In this document: piece by piece, positions 8,044 through 17,829 of the stretch
Position numbering within the stretch: the first letter of the stretch is position 1
Layout of the letters: each line of letters opens with the position of its first letter
Assembly (NCBI RefSeq): GCF_000425585.1
Contig: NZ_KE384400.1
Location: forward strand, 1-64,000
Direction of reading: 5' to 3'
From: Terrimonas ferruginea DSM 30193
Lineage (GTDB): Bacteria > Bacteroidota > Bacteroidia > Chitinophagales > Chitinophagaceae
DNA length: 64,000 bases
Notes under the pieces: model-generated
Seen by the model: only the letters and a program-made list of their open reading frames with translations
Database searches by the model: none
Told to the model about the DNA's origin: nothing
Position numbers and translations under genes: made by a program

Positions 8044-9953
8044 TGACTACCCGTCATCATATCATCCTTTTTTTCATCACCGCCTTTTTTTTCCTGCAAA
8101 AAGCAAATGGCCAGTCGCGCACGGCCTATACCGATTCATTGATCCTGCAGAGCCAGCAGGTAAGAAAAACTGATGCCGATGCGGCATTGGAATTGGCAAG
8201 AAAGGCACTCGCCGAAGCAGACCGTATCGGTTACAAAAACGGACAGGTACTGGCATTGCAGGCTATCGGCGCGGCCTACAATGTCAATGGCAGCTTTGAA
8301 CTATCCCGGAAATACTACACACAGGCGTTGGAAGTGATCGGCGATCAAAAAAAAGACACCCTTCGCTCCCGTTCCTTAATGGGCATTTCCACCAGTCTCT
8401 GGCACCAGGGAAAATATGCCGAAGCACTGGAATACGGATTCCAGGCACTACGGTTGGCCGAACAACAGGAATACAATGTATTTAATATCGCTTCCGCCAA
8501 ACTCGGCATCGCCATGGTATACCAGACGCAGGAAAAATTACCGCTTGCCGAGAAATACGTACAGGAAGCATTAGTACTGCTGAAAGAAGACAATGCCCCT
8601 GCACTTTTATTGAACGGATTGCACACGCTCGCCAACATCTACGGCATGCAGGGAAAAATCAAAGAGGCATTTGCACTGGACACGGCAGGCATCGGTATTG
8701 CCACACGAACCAACAATGACTTTGCCAAATCACTATTCTATGATAACATGGCGAACTGCTACCTGTTTGGTTCTCCACCCGACTATACAAAAGCCAGCGA
8801 ATACTTCCGCAAAACCCTGGCGATCGATTCGCTTTTCGGGAACCGGAAACAGATGAGCGACAGTTATAAAAACCTGGGAATGGTACTGGTGGCGCAAAAA
8901 CAACATGCTGCTGCGCTTCCTTATTTCTTCCGTTCTGCAGAACTGGCGCAGGCCGCAGGATTCCGCCAGGGCGCGCAGGAGACCTATAAACAATTGGCCT
9001 CGACTTACCAATTATTGGGAAAAGATAAAGAAGCGCTCGGTATGCTGGAACACAGCATGCGCTTAAAAGACAGCCTGATCAATACCGCCAGTGAGAACAG
9101 GATTGCAGAACTGCAGGCGTATTATGAAACGGAAAAACAGAAACAGACCATTGCCCTGCAACAGACAGCAATCAGCCGGAAAAATTATCTCATCATTGCC
9201 ACCTCCCTTGCGCTGTTATTACTTTTGGTGACGGGTTACTCAGTTTACCGTCTTTACCGCCGGCGTCAGAAAGCCGCACTGCAACGGACCTTACTCGAGC
9301 AACAGGAATTAGCCATGAAAGCCGTAATGGAAGCCGAAGAAAAAGAGCGGCAACGGATTGCCCGCGACCTGCACGATGGCATCGGACAAATGATGAGTGC
9401 CGCCAAAATGAATCTTTCCGCGCTGGAATCGCAACTCAATATTCCCGAGGCTTCACAACAGGCCTCACTGACAACAGTAATGAACCTGGTTGACGACAGT
9501 TGCCGCGAACTGCGGCATGTGTCGCACAATATGATGCCGCATGTGCTGATCAAAAACAACCTGGCACTTGCACTTGGCGATTTCACCGGCAAACTGGATA
9601 AGAAAGATCTCACGATCAACCTTTATACTGAGGGACTCGAACAACGCCTGGATCCTGCCACCGAAACGGTTTTCTACCGCGTAGTGCAGGAATGTGTGAA
9701 CAATGTATTGAAACATGCCCATGCCACCAGGCTGGACCTTTCCGTAATCCGCGACCAGGAATCGCTGAGTGCCACCATTGAGGATAACGGACGCGGTTTT
9801 GATCCGGGCGATCCCAAAACGGCCGGAGGCATCGGCTTGTCCAACATCCGCAGCCGTATTGCCTACCTGAAAGGAACCGTAGACATCGACAGCAGCCCGG
9901 GAAGAGGAACATTGATCGCAATACACATACCTTTAACAAATCAGCAACAGTAA
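8043..9953 (+). CDS. TPR-containing sensor histidine kinase, copy 2
   Basis: 636 residues. The ATG at 8043 shares its first base with the stop of the preceding kinase (TAATG), so the two are translationally coupled. It has the same architecture: signal peptide (ending QKANGQ), TPR repeats to about 340, one membrane helix near 384-405, phosphoacceptor RDLHDGIGQMM with H444, N-box QECVNNVLKHAHA and G-box EDNGRGFD. From the kinase motif onward it is closely similar to copy 1, whereas the TPR sensor parts differ. This suggests a tandem duplication with sensor divergence. Both kinases may act on the one downstream regulator, perhaps as heterodimers; that is inference. Confidence 0.88.
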   Translation: MTTRHHIILFFITAFFFLQKANGQSRTAYTDSLILQSQQVRKTDADAALELARKALAEADRIGYKNGQVLALQAIGAAYNVNGSFELSRKYYTQALEVIGDQKKDTLRSRSLMGISTSLWHQGKYAEALEYGFQALRLAEQQEYNVFNIASAKLGIAMVYQTQEKLPLAEKYVQEALVLLKEDNAPALLLNGLHTLANIYGMQGKIKEAFALDTAGIGIATRTNNDFAKSLFYDNMANCYLFGSPPDYTKASEYFRKTLAIDSLFGNRKQMSDSYKNLGMVLVAQKQHAAALPYFFRSAELAQAAGFRQGAQETYKQLASTYQLLGKDKEALGMLEHSMRLKDSLINTASENRIAELQAYYETEKQKQTIALQQTAISRKNYLIIATSLALLLLLVTGYSVYRLYRRRQKAALQRTLLEQQELAMKAVMEAEEKERQRIARDLHDGIGQMMSAAKMNLSALESQLNIPEASQQASLTTVMNLVDDSCRELRHVSHNMMPHVLIKNNLALALGDFTGKLDKKDLTINLYTEGLEQRLDPATETVFYRVVQECVNNVLKHAHATRLDLSVIRDQESLSATIEDNGRGFDPGDPKTAGGIGLSNIRSRIAYLKGTVDIDSSPGRGTLIAIHIPLTNQQQ

Positions 9954-9982
9954 TTTTTTTCACCAATGCATCCAGAGAGAGT

Positions 9983-10131
9983 ATTAAGTGATAAGTAGTA
10001 AGTTGTAAGTAGACAGCCGGTTTTATGCCAAATGCAAAAGTTAAAAATAGAAGAGAAAACAAATAGCCCTGTCTCACATTCACTTATTCACTCATTGACT
10101 TATTGACCTATTCATTCATTGCCCATTGACC
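9983..10131. repeat. Two word-repeat tracts before the response regulator
   Basis: Four 7-base words of the form nnTAAGT occupy 9983-10010, followed by ACAGCCGG (10013-10020). A second tract of 8-base words of the form CTTATTCA/CTCATTGA occupies 10075-10121 and decays by 10131, ending 12 bases before the start codon of the regulator. The gap has no other visible signal. Confidence 0.75.
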
Positions 10132-10142
10132 ACAACACACGC

Positions 10143-10784
10143 ATGAAACAGACCAAAATCACCCTGGCTTTAGTAGACGATCACCAGATCGTGATAGACG
10201 GATTGATGTCTTTGCTGAAAGGACATGACCGCTTTCGTTTTGCCTTCGCTACTACGCGTCCCGCAGAAGTGCTGGACCAGCTTTCTTCACAACCCGTGGA
10301 CATTTTGCTGACCGACGTGATGATGCCCGGATTGCCCGGCAACGAACTGGCACGCCAGGTGAGACAAAAATTTCCGGACACACGCATCCTTGCTTTGTCG
10401 ATGAGCGGCGAAGGAGATGTGGTCAATGAAATGATCAACGATGCCGATATATCCGGTTATGTACTGAAGAATATCGGCAAACAGGAACTGATCGATGCAC
10501 TGGAGAAAATTGCCGGCGGCGGTATTTATTTCAGCGATGAAGTGATCGAAGAACTCAAACGCACCAGCGAACGCCGTAAGCAGGAGAAGCAGGTTCACCT
10601 GACCGAAAGAGAAATAGAAATTATCCGCCTGATAGAAAAAGAATACAACAACCGCCAGATAGCGGAAGCCTTATTCATCAGCGAACGCACAGTAGAAACA
10701 CACCGGAAAAATATTTTCCGGAAAACGGATACCAACAGTGTGATCGGGCTGATCAAATATGCTTATGAGCACAAACTGATCTGA
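10143..10784 (+). CDS. NarL/LuxR-type response regulator
   Basis: 213 residues from ATG at 10143; an upstream TTG frame would extend into repeat sequence. The receiver domain has acidic pocket DD (12-13), phosphoacceptor D58 (ILLTDVMMPG), and the switch region LALSMSGEGD. The C-terminal LuxR/GerE helix-turn-helix is LTEREIEIIRLIEK...SERTVETHRKNIF. It binds DNA as a phosphorylated dimer and is the likely partner of the two TPR kinases upstream. Target genes are not evident. Confidence 0.88.
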   Translation: MKQTKITLALVDDHQIVIDGLMSLLKGHDRFRFAFATTRPAEVLDQLSSQPVDILLTDVMMPGLPGNELARQVRQKFPDTRILALSMSGEGDVVNEMINDADISGYVLKNIGKQELIDALEKIAGGGIYFSDEVIEELKRTSERRKQEKQVHLTEREIEIIRLIEKEYNNRQIAEALFISERTVETHRKNIFRKTDTNSVIGLIKYAYEHKLI

Positions 10785-10795
10785 TACAAATAAGA

Positions 10796-11875
10796 TCAAT
10801 TACATCCCAGCAGCTCACATAATTTCTTGTTGAGGTCTTCGCCACGCAGGTCTTTGGCCACAATCTTTCCATCAGGGCCGATGAGCAGGTTCTGCGGAAT
10901 GCTTTGCACCTTGTACATCTTCGCTACTGCATTATCCCATTGTTTAAGATCGCTTACATGTGTCCAGGTAAGATTGTCGGCATGAATAGCATCGACCCAG
11001 GATTTCTTCTGGCGATCGAGTGATACGCCCAATACGGTGAAATTTTTGTCGCGGAAACGATTATAGGCCTGCACCACATTGGGATTTTCGAGGCGGCACG
11101 GGCGGCACCAACTGGCCCAGAAATCAATCAACACATATTTGCCACGAAAGGAAGAAAGGGTAACAGGATTATCAAGTGTATCGTTTTGTGTAAAATCACG
11201 CGCAATGCTGCCGATGGCAGTCGTTTTGCCTTCTTCAATGGTTTGTTTCAGATACGAACCATACATATTATTCATCGCCATCGGCTGCAGGCGATTAACC
11301 CTTTGCTCGAGTTGATTGATATCGGGATTGAGGTTGATGGTGGCCAGCAGAATAAAGGCACTCACCGGAGAACCGGGACGTTTTTGTATAAACGCATCGA
11401 TCTCTTGTTGAATAGCCCCGGTAAGCTGGTTAGCAGATAGCTGCAAACTATCGCTGCGTTCACCGGCCTGCATGCGCATTCCGATTTTATTCAATTGCTC
11501 GAAATAAGGAACAAAAGTCGTTTCAAACGCTTTAAATCCGTCCTGCACCGCTGAACCGATAATGCTCCAGGATGCGGGTTTTGTATAATCACCTTTGATG
11601 GCTATGGTGCTGTTGTCAAAAAATACATTGGATTTTTTGTCGCTACCCACGCTCAGGATGAGCAATTTGGGCTCAGCTAACTCTCCCTTCAGTACAAACG
11701 CGCCTTTCAATGATTTTGCCTTTGCAACGGTATCGTTGGGATTGTTGATATCGGCCAGCCAGATGGGTGTATTGTCTGGCAGGTTGGTCATTTTACCACT
11801 AACCGTCATTTTTTTCTGGGCAAATGCTGCGAAGGGCAGCAACAGAAGAAGTGTGAACAGGCTTTTCATATTCAT
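10796..11875 (-). CDS. TlpA-like thiol-disulfide oxidoreductase with DUF4369 domain
   Basis: 359 residues, with an alternative ATG two codons in at 11869. A signal peptide (LLLLLPFAAFAQ) is followed by a DUF4369-type beta domain (about 20-100), a helical linker, and a C-terminal thioredoxin/AhpC-TSA domain with WCRPC. The redox cysteines are C255 and C258 counted from the second start. This domain order is common in Bacteroidota, where such proteins act in the periplasm on disulfides or respond to envelope stress. A 7-base repeat tract begins directly at the start codon. The 3' end lies 11 bases from the convergent regulator gene. Confidence 0.85.
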   Translation of the reverse strand: MNMKSLFTLLLLLPFAAFAQKKMTVSGKMTNLPDNTPIWLADINNPNDTVAKAKSLKGAFVLKGELAEPKLLILSVGSDKKSNVFFDNSTIAIKGDYTKPASWSIIGSAVQDGFKAFETTFVPYFEQLNKIGMRMQAGERSDSLQLSANQLTGAIQQEIDAFIQKRPGSPVSAFILLATINLNPDINQLEQRVNRLQPMAMNNMYGSYLKQTIEEGKTTAIGSIARDFTQNDTLDNPVTLSSFRGKYVLIDFWASWCRPCRLENPNVVQAYNRFRDKNFTVLGVSLDRQKKSWVDAIHADNLTWTHVSDLKQWDNAVAKMYKVQSIPQNLLIGPDGKIVAKDLRGEDLNKKLCELLGCN

Positions 11876-12092
11876 TCAAAAGTCAAAATTAAAAATTCAA
11901 AAGTCATTCGCTGAGTCTCAGGAGTGAATGGTCAATCGTGAATCTTTGCGACTTACTTCTTTGCAGCTTCACTTGAGAAAGTCGCTGATTTCACGCAAAG
12001 GCACATAAGGAGCAAAGACGCAAAATATAACCTTATACCTTATACCCTACACCTTACACCTTACACCTTATACCTTACGCCTTTTACCTTGT
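11875..12092. repeat. Composite of four word-repeat families
   Basis: From left to right: words TTCAAAA/GTCAAAA (11875-11909, overlapping the first base of the start codon of the oxidoreductase); GTGAATG/GTCAATC (11924-11944); a CGCAAAG/GCAAAGAC segment (about 11988-12024); and nine words of ACCTTAT/ACCTTAC (12030-12092). The composite occupies nearly the whole gap up to trpA. No promoter or terminator is separable by eye. Confidence 0.75.
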
Positions 12093-12104
12093 GTGCAAAG
12101 ATAA

Positions 12105-12893
12105 CTATTTTCCTCCCCCTGCCACCGAGCGGACAAATGCGCGTGTTGTTTCAAGTGAATCTTTCTCTTTTTCAAACGATTGTATAAATGCGGTGCCGAT
12201 AATCGCGCCGTTGGCGTACGTACAGGCTTTTTCAAATCCCGCTTTGTCGCGGATCCCAAACCCGATCAGTACCGGGTTCTTCAACCGCATTTCTTTCAAC
12301 TGGCGGAAATAATCTGCCCGTTCATCCAGTGTTGCTTTCTGCCCCGTAGTGGAGGACGACGATACGGCATACAGAAAACCACTGCTCAATTCATCCAGCT
12401 TGCGGATACGCTCCGGCGAGGTTTCAGGCGTTACCATAAATACGAAATCCAGGCCGTGACGGTTGAGGATCGCGCTGTATTCTTTTTCAAATTCATAAAC
12501 CGGCAGGTCGGGAAGAATGAGTCCGTCTACGCCTACGCGCGCAGCTTCTGCACAGAATTTTTCAAATCCGTATTGCAAAACGGGATTCATGTATCCCATT
12601 AATACAACGGGTACGGATACGCGGCTGCGGAAATTTTCCAATATTGAAAAAAGCTTCGCGATGGTCATACCGTTTGCGATGGCAACGGATCCGGCTTCCT
12701 GGATCACGGGGCCATCAGCCAGCGGATCGCTGTAAGGCATGCCGAGTTCTATCATGTCGGCGCCCGATTGCTCCAGCGCTTCCAGTATATCGACGGTCGT
12801 TTCCGGATGCGGGTAACCTGCAGTGCTGTAGATGCTGAGAATATTTGCCGGTTTGCGTTGAAACAGTTCACTGATCCTGCTCATGTTATTCAT
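12105..12893 (-). CDS. trpA: Tryptophan synthase alpha chain
   Basis: 262 residues. It cleaves indole-3-glycerol phosphate to indole and glyceraldehyde 3-phosphate and passes indole to TrpB in the alpha2beta2 complex. The catalytic residues E49 (DMIELGMP) and D60 (SDPLADGP) fall at the positions known in the Salmonella enzyme. The start [10 protein letters not shown] at 12893 overlaps the trpB stop in an ATGA, which argues for this start over longer or shorter ones and for translational coupling. Downstream lies a repeat tract rather than another trp gene. Confidence 0.95.
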   Translation of the reverse strand: MNNMSRISELFQRKPANILSIYSTAGYPHPETTVDILEALEQSGADMIELGMPYSDPLADGPVIQEAGSVAIANGMTIAKLFSILENFRSRVSVPVVLMGYMNPVLQYGFEKFCAEAARVGVDGLILPDLPVYEFEKEYSAILNRHGLDFVFMVTPETSPERIRKLDELSSGFLYAVSSSSTTGQKATLDERADYFRQLKEMRLKNPVLIGFGIRDKAGFEKACTYANGAIIGTAFIQSFEKEKDSLETTRAFVRSVAGGGK

Positions 12894-14107
12894 TTGGGCG
12901 ACTGTTGCGCCATGTGATCCATATAAGTTTGCATGTCTTTGTCTCCTCTCCCGCTCAGGCATATTACCACGCGGTCAGATGGCTGCCATGTCAATTGTTT
13001 CAGCGCCGCCAGTGCATGAGCACTTTCCAATGCGGGAATGATGCCTTCGAGCCTGGCCAGTTCAAACGCTGCTTCCAGCGCTTCTGCGTCTGTTGCACTC
13101 AGTGCTGTTGCGCGTCCCGTATCGAAAAGATGAGCGTGCAGCGGGCCGATACCGGGATAATCCAGGCCAGCGGAAATGCTGTGCGGTTCTACTACCTGTC
13201 CGTCTTCCGTTTGCATCAGCAGACTCATACTGCCATGTAAAATTCCGGGACGGCCAAGTACGGAAGTAGCGGCTGTTTTGCCTGAATCGATGCCACATCC
13301 TGCGGCTTCCACTGCGTATAATTTTACTGCTGCCTCTTCGAGGAAATGATAAAATGCTCCGGCGGCATTGCTTCCGCCACCAACGCAGGCTATCACATGT
13401 GTAGGCAATTCGTTTCCTGTTTTTTCCAGTAATTGTTCTCTCACCTCGCGGCTGATCACACTCTGAAAACGCGCCACCATATCAGGATAAGGATGCGGAC
13501 CTACGACGCTGCCGATGATATAGTGCGTATCAACGGGATTGTTGATCCAGTCGCGGATGGCTTCGTTGGTAGCATCTTTGAGCGTTTTGCTGCCCGATGT
13601 GGCAGGGATCACCGTGGCACCGAGCATTTTCATGCGTGCCACATTGGGCGCCTGTCGCTCGATGTCCTTTTCTCCCATATACACAATACACTTCAATCCT
13701 TTCAATGCACACACGGTAGCGGTAGCCACGCCATGCTGTCCGGCACCTGTTTCCGCTATGATTCTTTTTTTGCCCAGACGTTCAGCCAGCAATATCTGGC
13801 CAATGGTATTGTTGATCTTGTGCGCACCGGTATGACACAAATCTTCTCTTTTGAGGTAGATGGTAGTGCCAAAAGCTTCACTTAACCGTTGCGCATGATA
13901 AAGCGGTGTGGGACGGCCTGCGTAGTCATGCAGCAGGAGATCCAGTTCGTCCTGGAATTTTTTATCGTTGAGTACTTCGGTATAGGCTGCCTGTAATTCG
14001 GCCACATTGCGGTGCAGCATTTCGGGAATGAAAGCACCTCCGTATCGTCCGTAATAGCCCTGTTGATCGGGAAAAGTATAACGGGCCTGTTCTGCATTTT
14101 TTTTCAT
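12890..14107 (-). CDS. trpB: Tryptophan synthase beta chain
   Basis: 405 residues from ATG at 14107 (an in-frame ATG also lies at 14134). This is the PLP enzyme that joins indole and serine to make tryptophan. The PLP lysine is K97 in HKINN, the phosphate-binding loop is GGGSNAAG (243-250), and the ammonium/loop motif ETGAGQHG (119-126) is intact. Coupled to trpA by a 4-base overlap. The upstream gene is the queuosine-precursor transporter 30 bases away, not another trp gene. The rest of the trp pathway is outside the window. Confidence 0.95.
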   Translation of the reverse strand: MKKNAEQARYTFPDQQGYYGRYGGAFIPEMLHRNVAELQAAYTEVLNDKKFQDELDLLLHDYAGRPTPLYHAQRLSEAFGTTIYLKREDLCHTGAHKINNTIGQILLAERLGKKRIIAETGAGQHGVATATVCALKGLKCIVYMGEKDIERQAPNVARMKMLGATVIPATSGSKTLKDATNEAIRDWINNPVDTHYIIGSVVGPHPYPDMVARFQSVISREVREQLLEKTGNELPTHVIACVGGGSNAAGAFYHFLEEAAVKLYAVEAAGCGIDSGKTAATSVLGRPGILHGSMSLLMQTEDGQVVEPHSISAGLDYPGIGPLHAHLFDTGRATALSATDAEALEAAFELARLEGIIPALESAHALAALKQLTWQPSDRVVICLSGRGDKDMQTYMDHMAQQSPK

Positions 14108-14137
14108 GTCTGAAATAGTTTTCTTGCTGCACAAATC

Positions 14138-14938
14138 TTACGCTTCTTTTCGCATGGCCGCGCGGCGCATTTGCGACGCCGTTTCGGGTCCCAGGTATTT
14201 TTCGATCCGGTGATGAATGAGGTAAATGACGGGCGTAAGCAATACTGCCACGCAAAATTTATAAATATAATTCCCGATACAAATACTCATGACCAGCCCC
14301 AGCGACCAGGGTTGTCCCTGTCCTGCAGATACCCTCGGGCCTATGTAAAAAGCGATAAAGAGCACCACAAAGCTATCTACAAACTGCGAAACAACCGTGG
14401 AACCGGTCGCCCGCAGCCAGATATTTTTTTCTCCGGTAAACTCCTTGATCCGGTGAAACACGAATACATCGAGTAATTGTCCTACCAGGAAGGCCACCAG
14501 TGAGCCGATGATGATCCAGGAACCCTGCCCGAAAATGGCATGGTAGGCTTTGTCGGCATCGGGTACATTCTGCGCCGCATAATTCCCTACCCAGAAATCG
14601 GCCGGTGTCAGGTGGATGGCGCCCTGGAACATCACAAACGCATAAGCGATCAATGCCACCGTGAGCAGCGACAGGAAACGCACGCCTTTCATCCCGTAGT
14701 ATTCATTGATGATATCGGTCATGATGAATACCACCGGCCACAGCAGCACGCCCGCAGTGAGGTTAAAGGAAAAGTTGTGCCCGAGAATGGAAAGGTCCAG
14801 CGGCTGGAAGCCGAATGTTTTTTCCAGGGAAAACAGCTTTACGCCCGCCACTTCGGCAATCAGCGCATTTGCAATAAAAAAACCACCCAAAATGAGAAAG
14901 AGCCGCGTGGGTTTATGCTTGATTATAGTATGGATCAT
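14138..14938 (-). CDS. yhhQ: Queuosine precursor transporter (YhhQ family)
   Basis: 266 residues with about six hydrophobic segments. Signature stretches are VVFIMTDIINEYYG (about 68-81), LVGQLLDVFVFHRIKEFTG and STVVSQFVDSFVVLFIAFYIGP, all typical of the YhhQ/DUF165 family. Members import 7-cyano-7-deazaguanine or related queuosine precursors across the inner membrane. The 5' end overlaps the small membrane gene at 14913-15221 and the 3' end lies close to trpB, so the four genes look like one transcription unit. Confidence 0.88.
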   Translation of the reverse strand: MIHTIIKHKPTRLFLILGGFFIANALIAEVAGVKLFSLEKTFGFQPLDLSILGHNFSFNLTAGVLLWPVVFIMTDIINEYYGMKGVRFLSLLTVALIAYAFVMFQGAIHLTPADFWVGNYAAQNVPDADKAYHAIFGQGSWIIIGSLVAFLVGQLLDVFVFHRIKEFTGEKNIWLRATGSTVVSQFVDSFVVLFIAFYIGPRVSAGQGQPWSLGLVMSICIGNYIYKFCVAVLLTPVIYLIHHRIEKYLGPETASQMRRAAMRKEA

Positions 14939-15221
14939 TGATATAAAATATGTATACGAAGAGTAAGATCAGGAAAAGAAGGTTGGCAATGACCAGCCAG
15001 CGGGGAATAATATCCGTCAGTTTGCGGCGGATCAGCAGCGTACCGGCATAACAGACGATCGTTATGGGCACGATTATCAGCCCCAATACGTAACCGATCA
15101 TGATGATGGTAGACGTGATCACTTCGTCACCCGACCAGTTGCGGATGAGCAAGGACAGTGAAAAAACAAAGAAAACCCCGCAGATAAACGCTACCCGGGA
15201 TAAAAATAATAGCCAGCGCAT
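14913..15221 (-). CDS. Small membrane protein of unknown function
   Basis: 102 residues from ATG at 15221 (another at 15227). Three hydrophobic segments are seen: LLFLSRVAFICGVFFVFSLS, a segment around IIMIGYVLGLIIVPITIV, and VIANLLFLILLFVYIFYI. The first is followed by a short polar loop and the C-terminus is polar (NDPYYNQA). It overlaps the yhhQ start by 26 bases and is probably co-transcribed with it. I do not recognise the family. Confidence 0.6.
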   Translation of the reverse strand: MRWLLFLSRVAFICGVFFVFSLSLLIRNWSGDEVITSTIIMIGYVLGLIIVPITIVCYAGTLLIRRKLTDIIPRWLVIANLLFLILLFVYIFYINDPYYNQA

Positions 15222-15339
15222 GGGCATTTTTGGTGTAAAATAGCATTATTTTGTCAGCCTGAAAATGAAGACGAGGGATACCTTTGTCACTATGCCGCTG
15301 AGGCGTGGTTGCCGGGTCCCCGGTTCAAAAAAACAGCTC

Positions 15340-17829
15340 ATGAAACAACCTCTTGTTAAGAAAGCTCTCCCTCACATCCTTGCGGTCCTTATTTTTTTGC
15401 TGGCGGCAGTCATTTTCTGCAAACCGGTTCTTGAAGGTAAAGTGCTCAACCAGCACGATATCGTTGGCTGGAAAGGCATGGCGCAGGATGCACTTCAGTA
15501 TAAAGAAAAAAACGGGCACTTCCCGCTGTGGAACCCTACCCTGTTCAGCGGTATGCCCAATTACCAGGTAGCCATGGAAGGCAAATCGGTGTTACCTGAT
15601 TTCAATACCATCTTTTCGCTCGGGTTACCCAAACCCATGAACTATTTCTTCCTGGCGGCCGTATGCTTTTACGTATTGTGTGTGGTATTGGGCGCCAATC
15701 CCTGGATCGGTGTGGCCGGTTCGCTGGCTTATGCCTTTTCCACTTACAATCCGATTATCATCGGTGCGGGTCATGAAACGAAAATGCTGGCCATTGCCTA
15801 TATGCCATTCCTGCTCGCCGGCCTGCTGCTGATTTATCACAGAAAATATTGGCTTGGCCTGGCGCTCACCACCCTGGGAACGATGCTCGAGTTATCATCG
15901 AACCATCCGCAGATCAGCTATTATTTCTTCCTGGCAGCGGCGGCGGTCACCGTCGGTTACCTGGTGGTATGGATCAAAAACCGCGATTGGAAACATATCG
16001 GTATCGCTTTTTCCATTACAGCCATCGCTGCGGTGGCAGGCGTCAGTATCTGCACCCTGTCCATTCTTACTTCGTCTGAATATGCCAAAGCAACCATGCG
16101 CGGTGGTAAAAGTGTAGAGATCAAAGGTGATACGGTAACCGCCGTTAAAACGGCCGGCCTCGATCCGGATTATGCCTTCCGCTACAGCATGAAACCCGCA
16201 GAACCGCTGGTAATGCTGATGCCCGGCGCATTTGGCGAAAGCTCCGGTAAACCGGTCGGTGCCGGTTCCAACGTTGCAAAAAAACTCATCTCAGCCGGAG
16301 TACCTGAAGGACCTGCCGAGCAGGTATCCGAACAACTGCCCGCTTATTGGGGCGGTATGTCCGGTCCCGGCGAAAGCACTTCCGGCCCGCCCTATGTAGG
16401 TGCAATCATTTTCCTGCTGGCCCTTATCGGTTTTGTGGTAGTTAAACATCCGCTGCGCTGGGGACTGCTGGCCGCGTCGATCATTGCCGTTGTACTCGCC
16501 TGGGGGCAATTTTTCTATGGCTTTAACCATTTCCTGCTCGAAAACCTGCCGCTGTACAACAAATTCCGTGCTCCGTCGATGGCGCTCGTGATCACTGAAC
16601 TTACGCTGCCGCTGATGGCCGTGCTTGCCTTGCAGCAACTGTTCTTCACCACCACGCCTGAAGAACTCCGAAAAAAACTCAAACCGATCCTGTATACACT
16701 CGGTGGGCTCACGGCACTGCTGGCCATCCTCTACCTGATGATGGACTACAGCGCGCCGATCGACCAGCAACTGCTGGAAAATAAATGGGACAATTCAGGT
16801 ACCGATGTGGTGGGACGTGCCGTTGTCTCGGGCCTCAAAGCCGATCGCAGCAGCATGTTCGGCGGACAGGTACTGCGCACAATTGGCTTCATGATCCTGG
16901 TGTTGGGTGCCTGCTGGTTGTATATGAAAAAAATACTCAAGCCTGTATTTATTGTTGCAACGCTTGGTGTGGCAACCATGATCGACCTGTTTGTGATCGA
17001 TGGCAGATACCTCAACGACGAGATCAGTTATGTACCAGCGGACGAATTGCAAAGCGCCAACTTCACGCCTACTGCTATCGACAATCAAATACTCCAGGAC
17101 AAAGATCCTAACTTCCGCGTGTACAACATGCGCGGCGACCGCTGGTTTGAAGCGCAGACATCTTATTTCCATAAATCGATCGGGGGATATCACCCCGCCA
17201 AACTGCGTCTGTACCAGGATATCATCGAGCGTTACCTTTCGCAAAGCACGAATCCGGAGATACTGAACATGCTGAATGCGAAATATGTGATTGCCCAGAA
17301 TCCGCAAAACGGACAGCAAATGCTGATGCCTAATCCGCAGGCCTATGGACATGCCTGGCTGGTGAAGAATGTGAAAACGGTAAAAGACGAAGTGGAGGCC
17401 TTGCAGGCCATTGGCAGCACACAACTGAAAGACACGGCTATCGTTATTGCTGATCAGGCTGCAGCCATTCCGCAACCATCATGGGATTCTCTCTCGTCTA
17501 TCCGTTTGACCAAATACGACAACGATGAAATTGAATACGCAGTGGAGGCCAACGGCCCTCAGTTTGCGGTATTCAGCGAAATCTATTACCCATATGGCTG
17601 GAATGCCTATATCGATGGACAGAAAACGGCTGTTGTCCGTACCGATTACCTGCTCAGAGGCGTACCGCTTCCTGCAGGCAAACACACGGTAAAACTGGTA
17701 TTCGAACCTGAATCTTATAAGAAAGGAGTTAAGATTTCTTATATCGGTTCGTGGCTTATCCTGTTGCTCGTAATTGGTGGGGTATTCCTCCATTTCTGGC
17801 AGCAACGCAAACAAAAAACTACAGCTTGA
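15340..17829 (+). CDS. YfhO-family large membrane protein
   Basis: 829 residues from ATG at 15340; an in-frame ATG at 15265 would add an unlikely basic leader. The first helix is HILAVLIFLLAAVIFC, then a periplasmic loop with HDIVGWKGMAQDAL and PLWNPTLFSGMPNYQ. About ten further helices follow, with a C-terminal periplasmic domain (YIDGQKTAVVRTDYLLRGV) and a last helix before a basic tail. This layout fits the YfhO/GT-C-like polytopic proteins, some of which take part in glycosylating surface polymers from lipid-linked sugars. It is followed directly by a glycosyltransferase gene that overlaps its stop codon. Confidence 0.8.
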   Translation: MKQPLVKKALPHILAVLIFLLAAVIFCKPVLEGKVLNQHDIVGWKGMAQDALQYKEKNGHFPLWNPTLFSGMPNYQVAMEGKSVLPDFNTIFSLGLPKPMNYFFLAAVCFYVLCVVLGANPWIGVAGSLAYAFSTYNPIIIGAGHETKMLAIAYMPFLLAGLLLIYHRKYWLGLALTTLGTMLELSSNHPQISYYFFLAAAAVTVGYLVVWIKNRDWKHIGIAFSITAIAAVAGVSICTLSILTSSEYAKATMRGGKSVEIKGDTVTAVKTAGLDPDYAFRYSMKPAEPLVMLMPGAFGESSGKPVGAGSNVAKKLISAGVPEGPAEQVSEQLPAYWGGMSGPGESTSGPPYVGAIIFLLALIGFVVVKHPLRWGLLAASIIAVVLAWGQFFYGFNHFLLENLPLYNKFRAPSMALVITELTLPLMAVLALQQLFFTTTPEELRKKLKPILYTLGGLTALLAILYLMMDYSAPIDQQLLENKWDNSGTDVVGRAVVSGLKADRSSMFGGQVLRTIGFMILVLGACWLYMKKILKPVFIVATLGVATMIDLFVIDGRYLNDEISYVPADELQSANFTPTAIDNQILQDKDPNFRVYNMRGDRWFEAQTSYFHKSIGGYHPAKLRLYQDIIERYLSQSTNPEILNMLNAKYVIAQNPQNGQQMLMPNPQAYGHAWLVKNVKTVKDEVEALQAIGSTQLKDTAIVIADQAAAIPQPSWDSLSSIRLTKYDNDEIEYAVEANGPQFAVFSEIYYPYGWNAYIDGQKTAVVRTDYLLRGVPLPAGKHTVKLVFEPESYKKGVKISYIGSWLILLLVIGGVFLHFWQQRKQKTTA

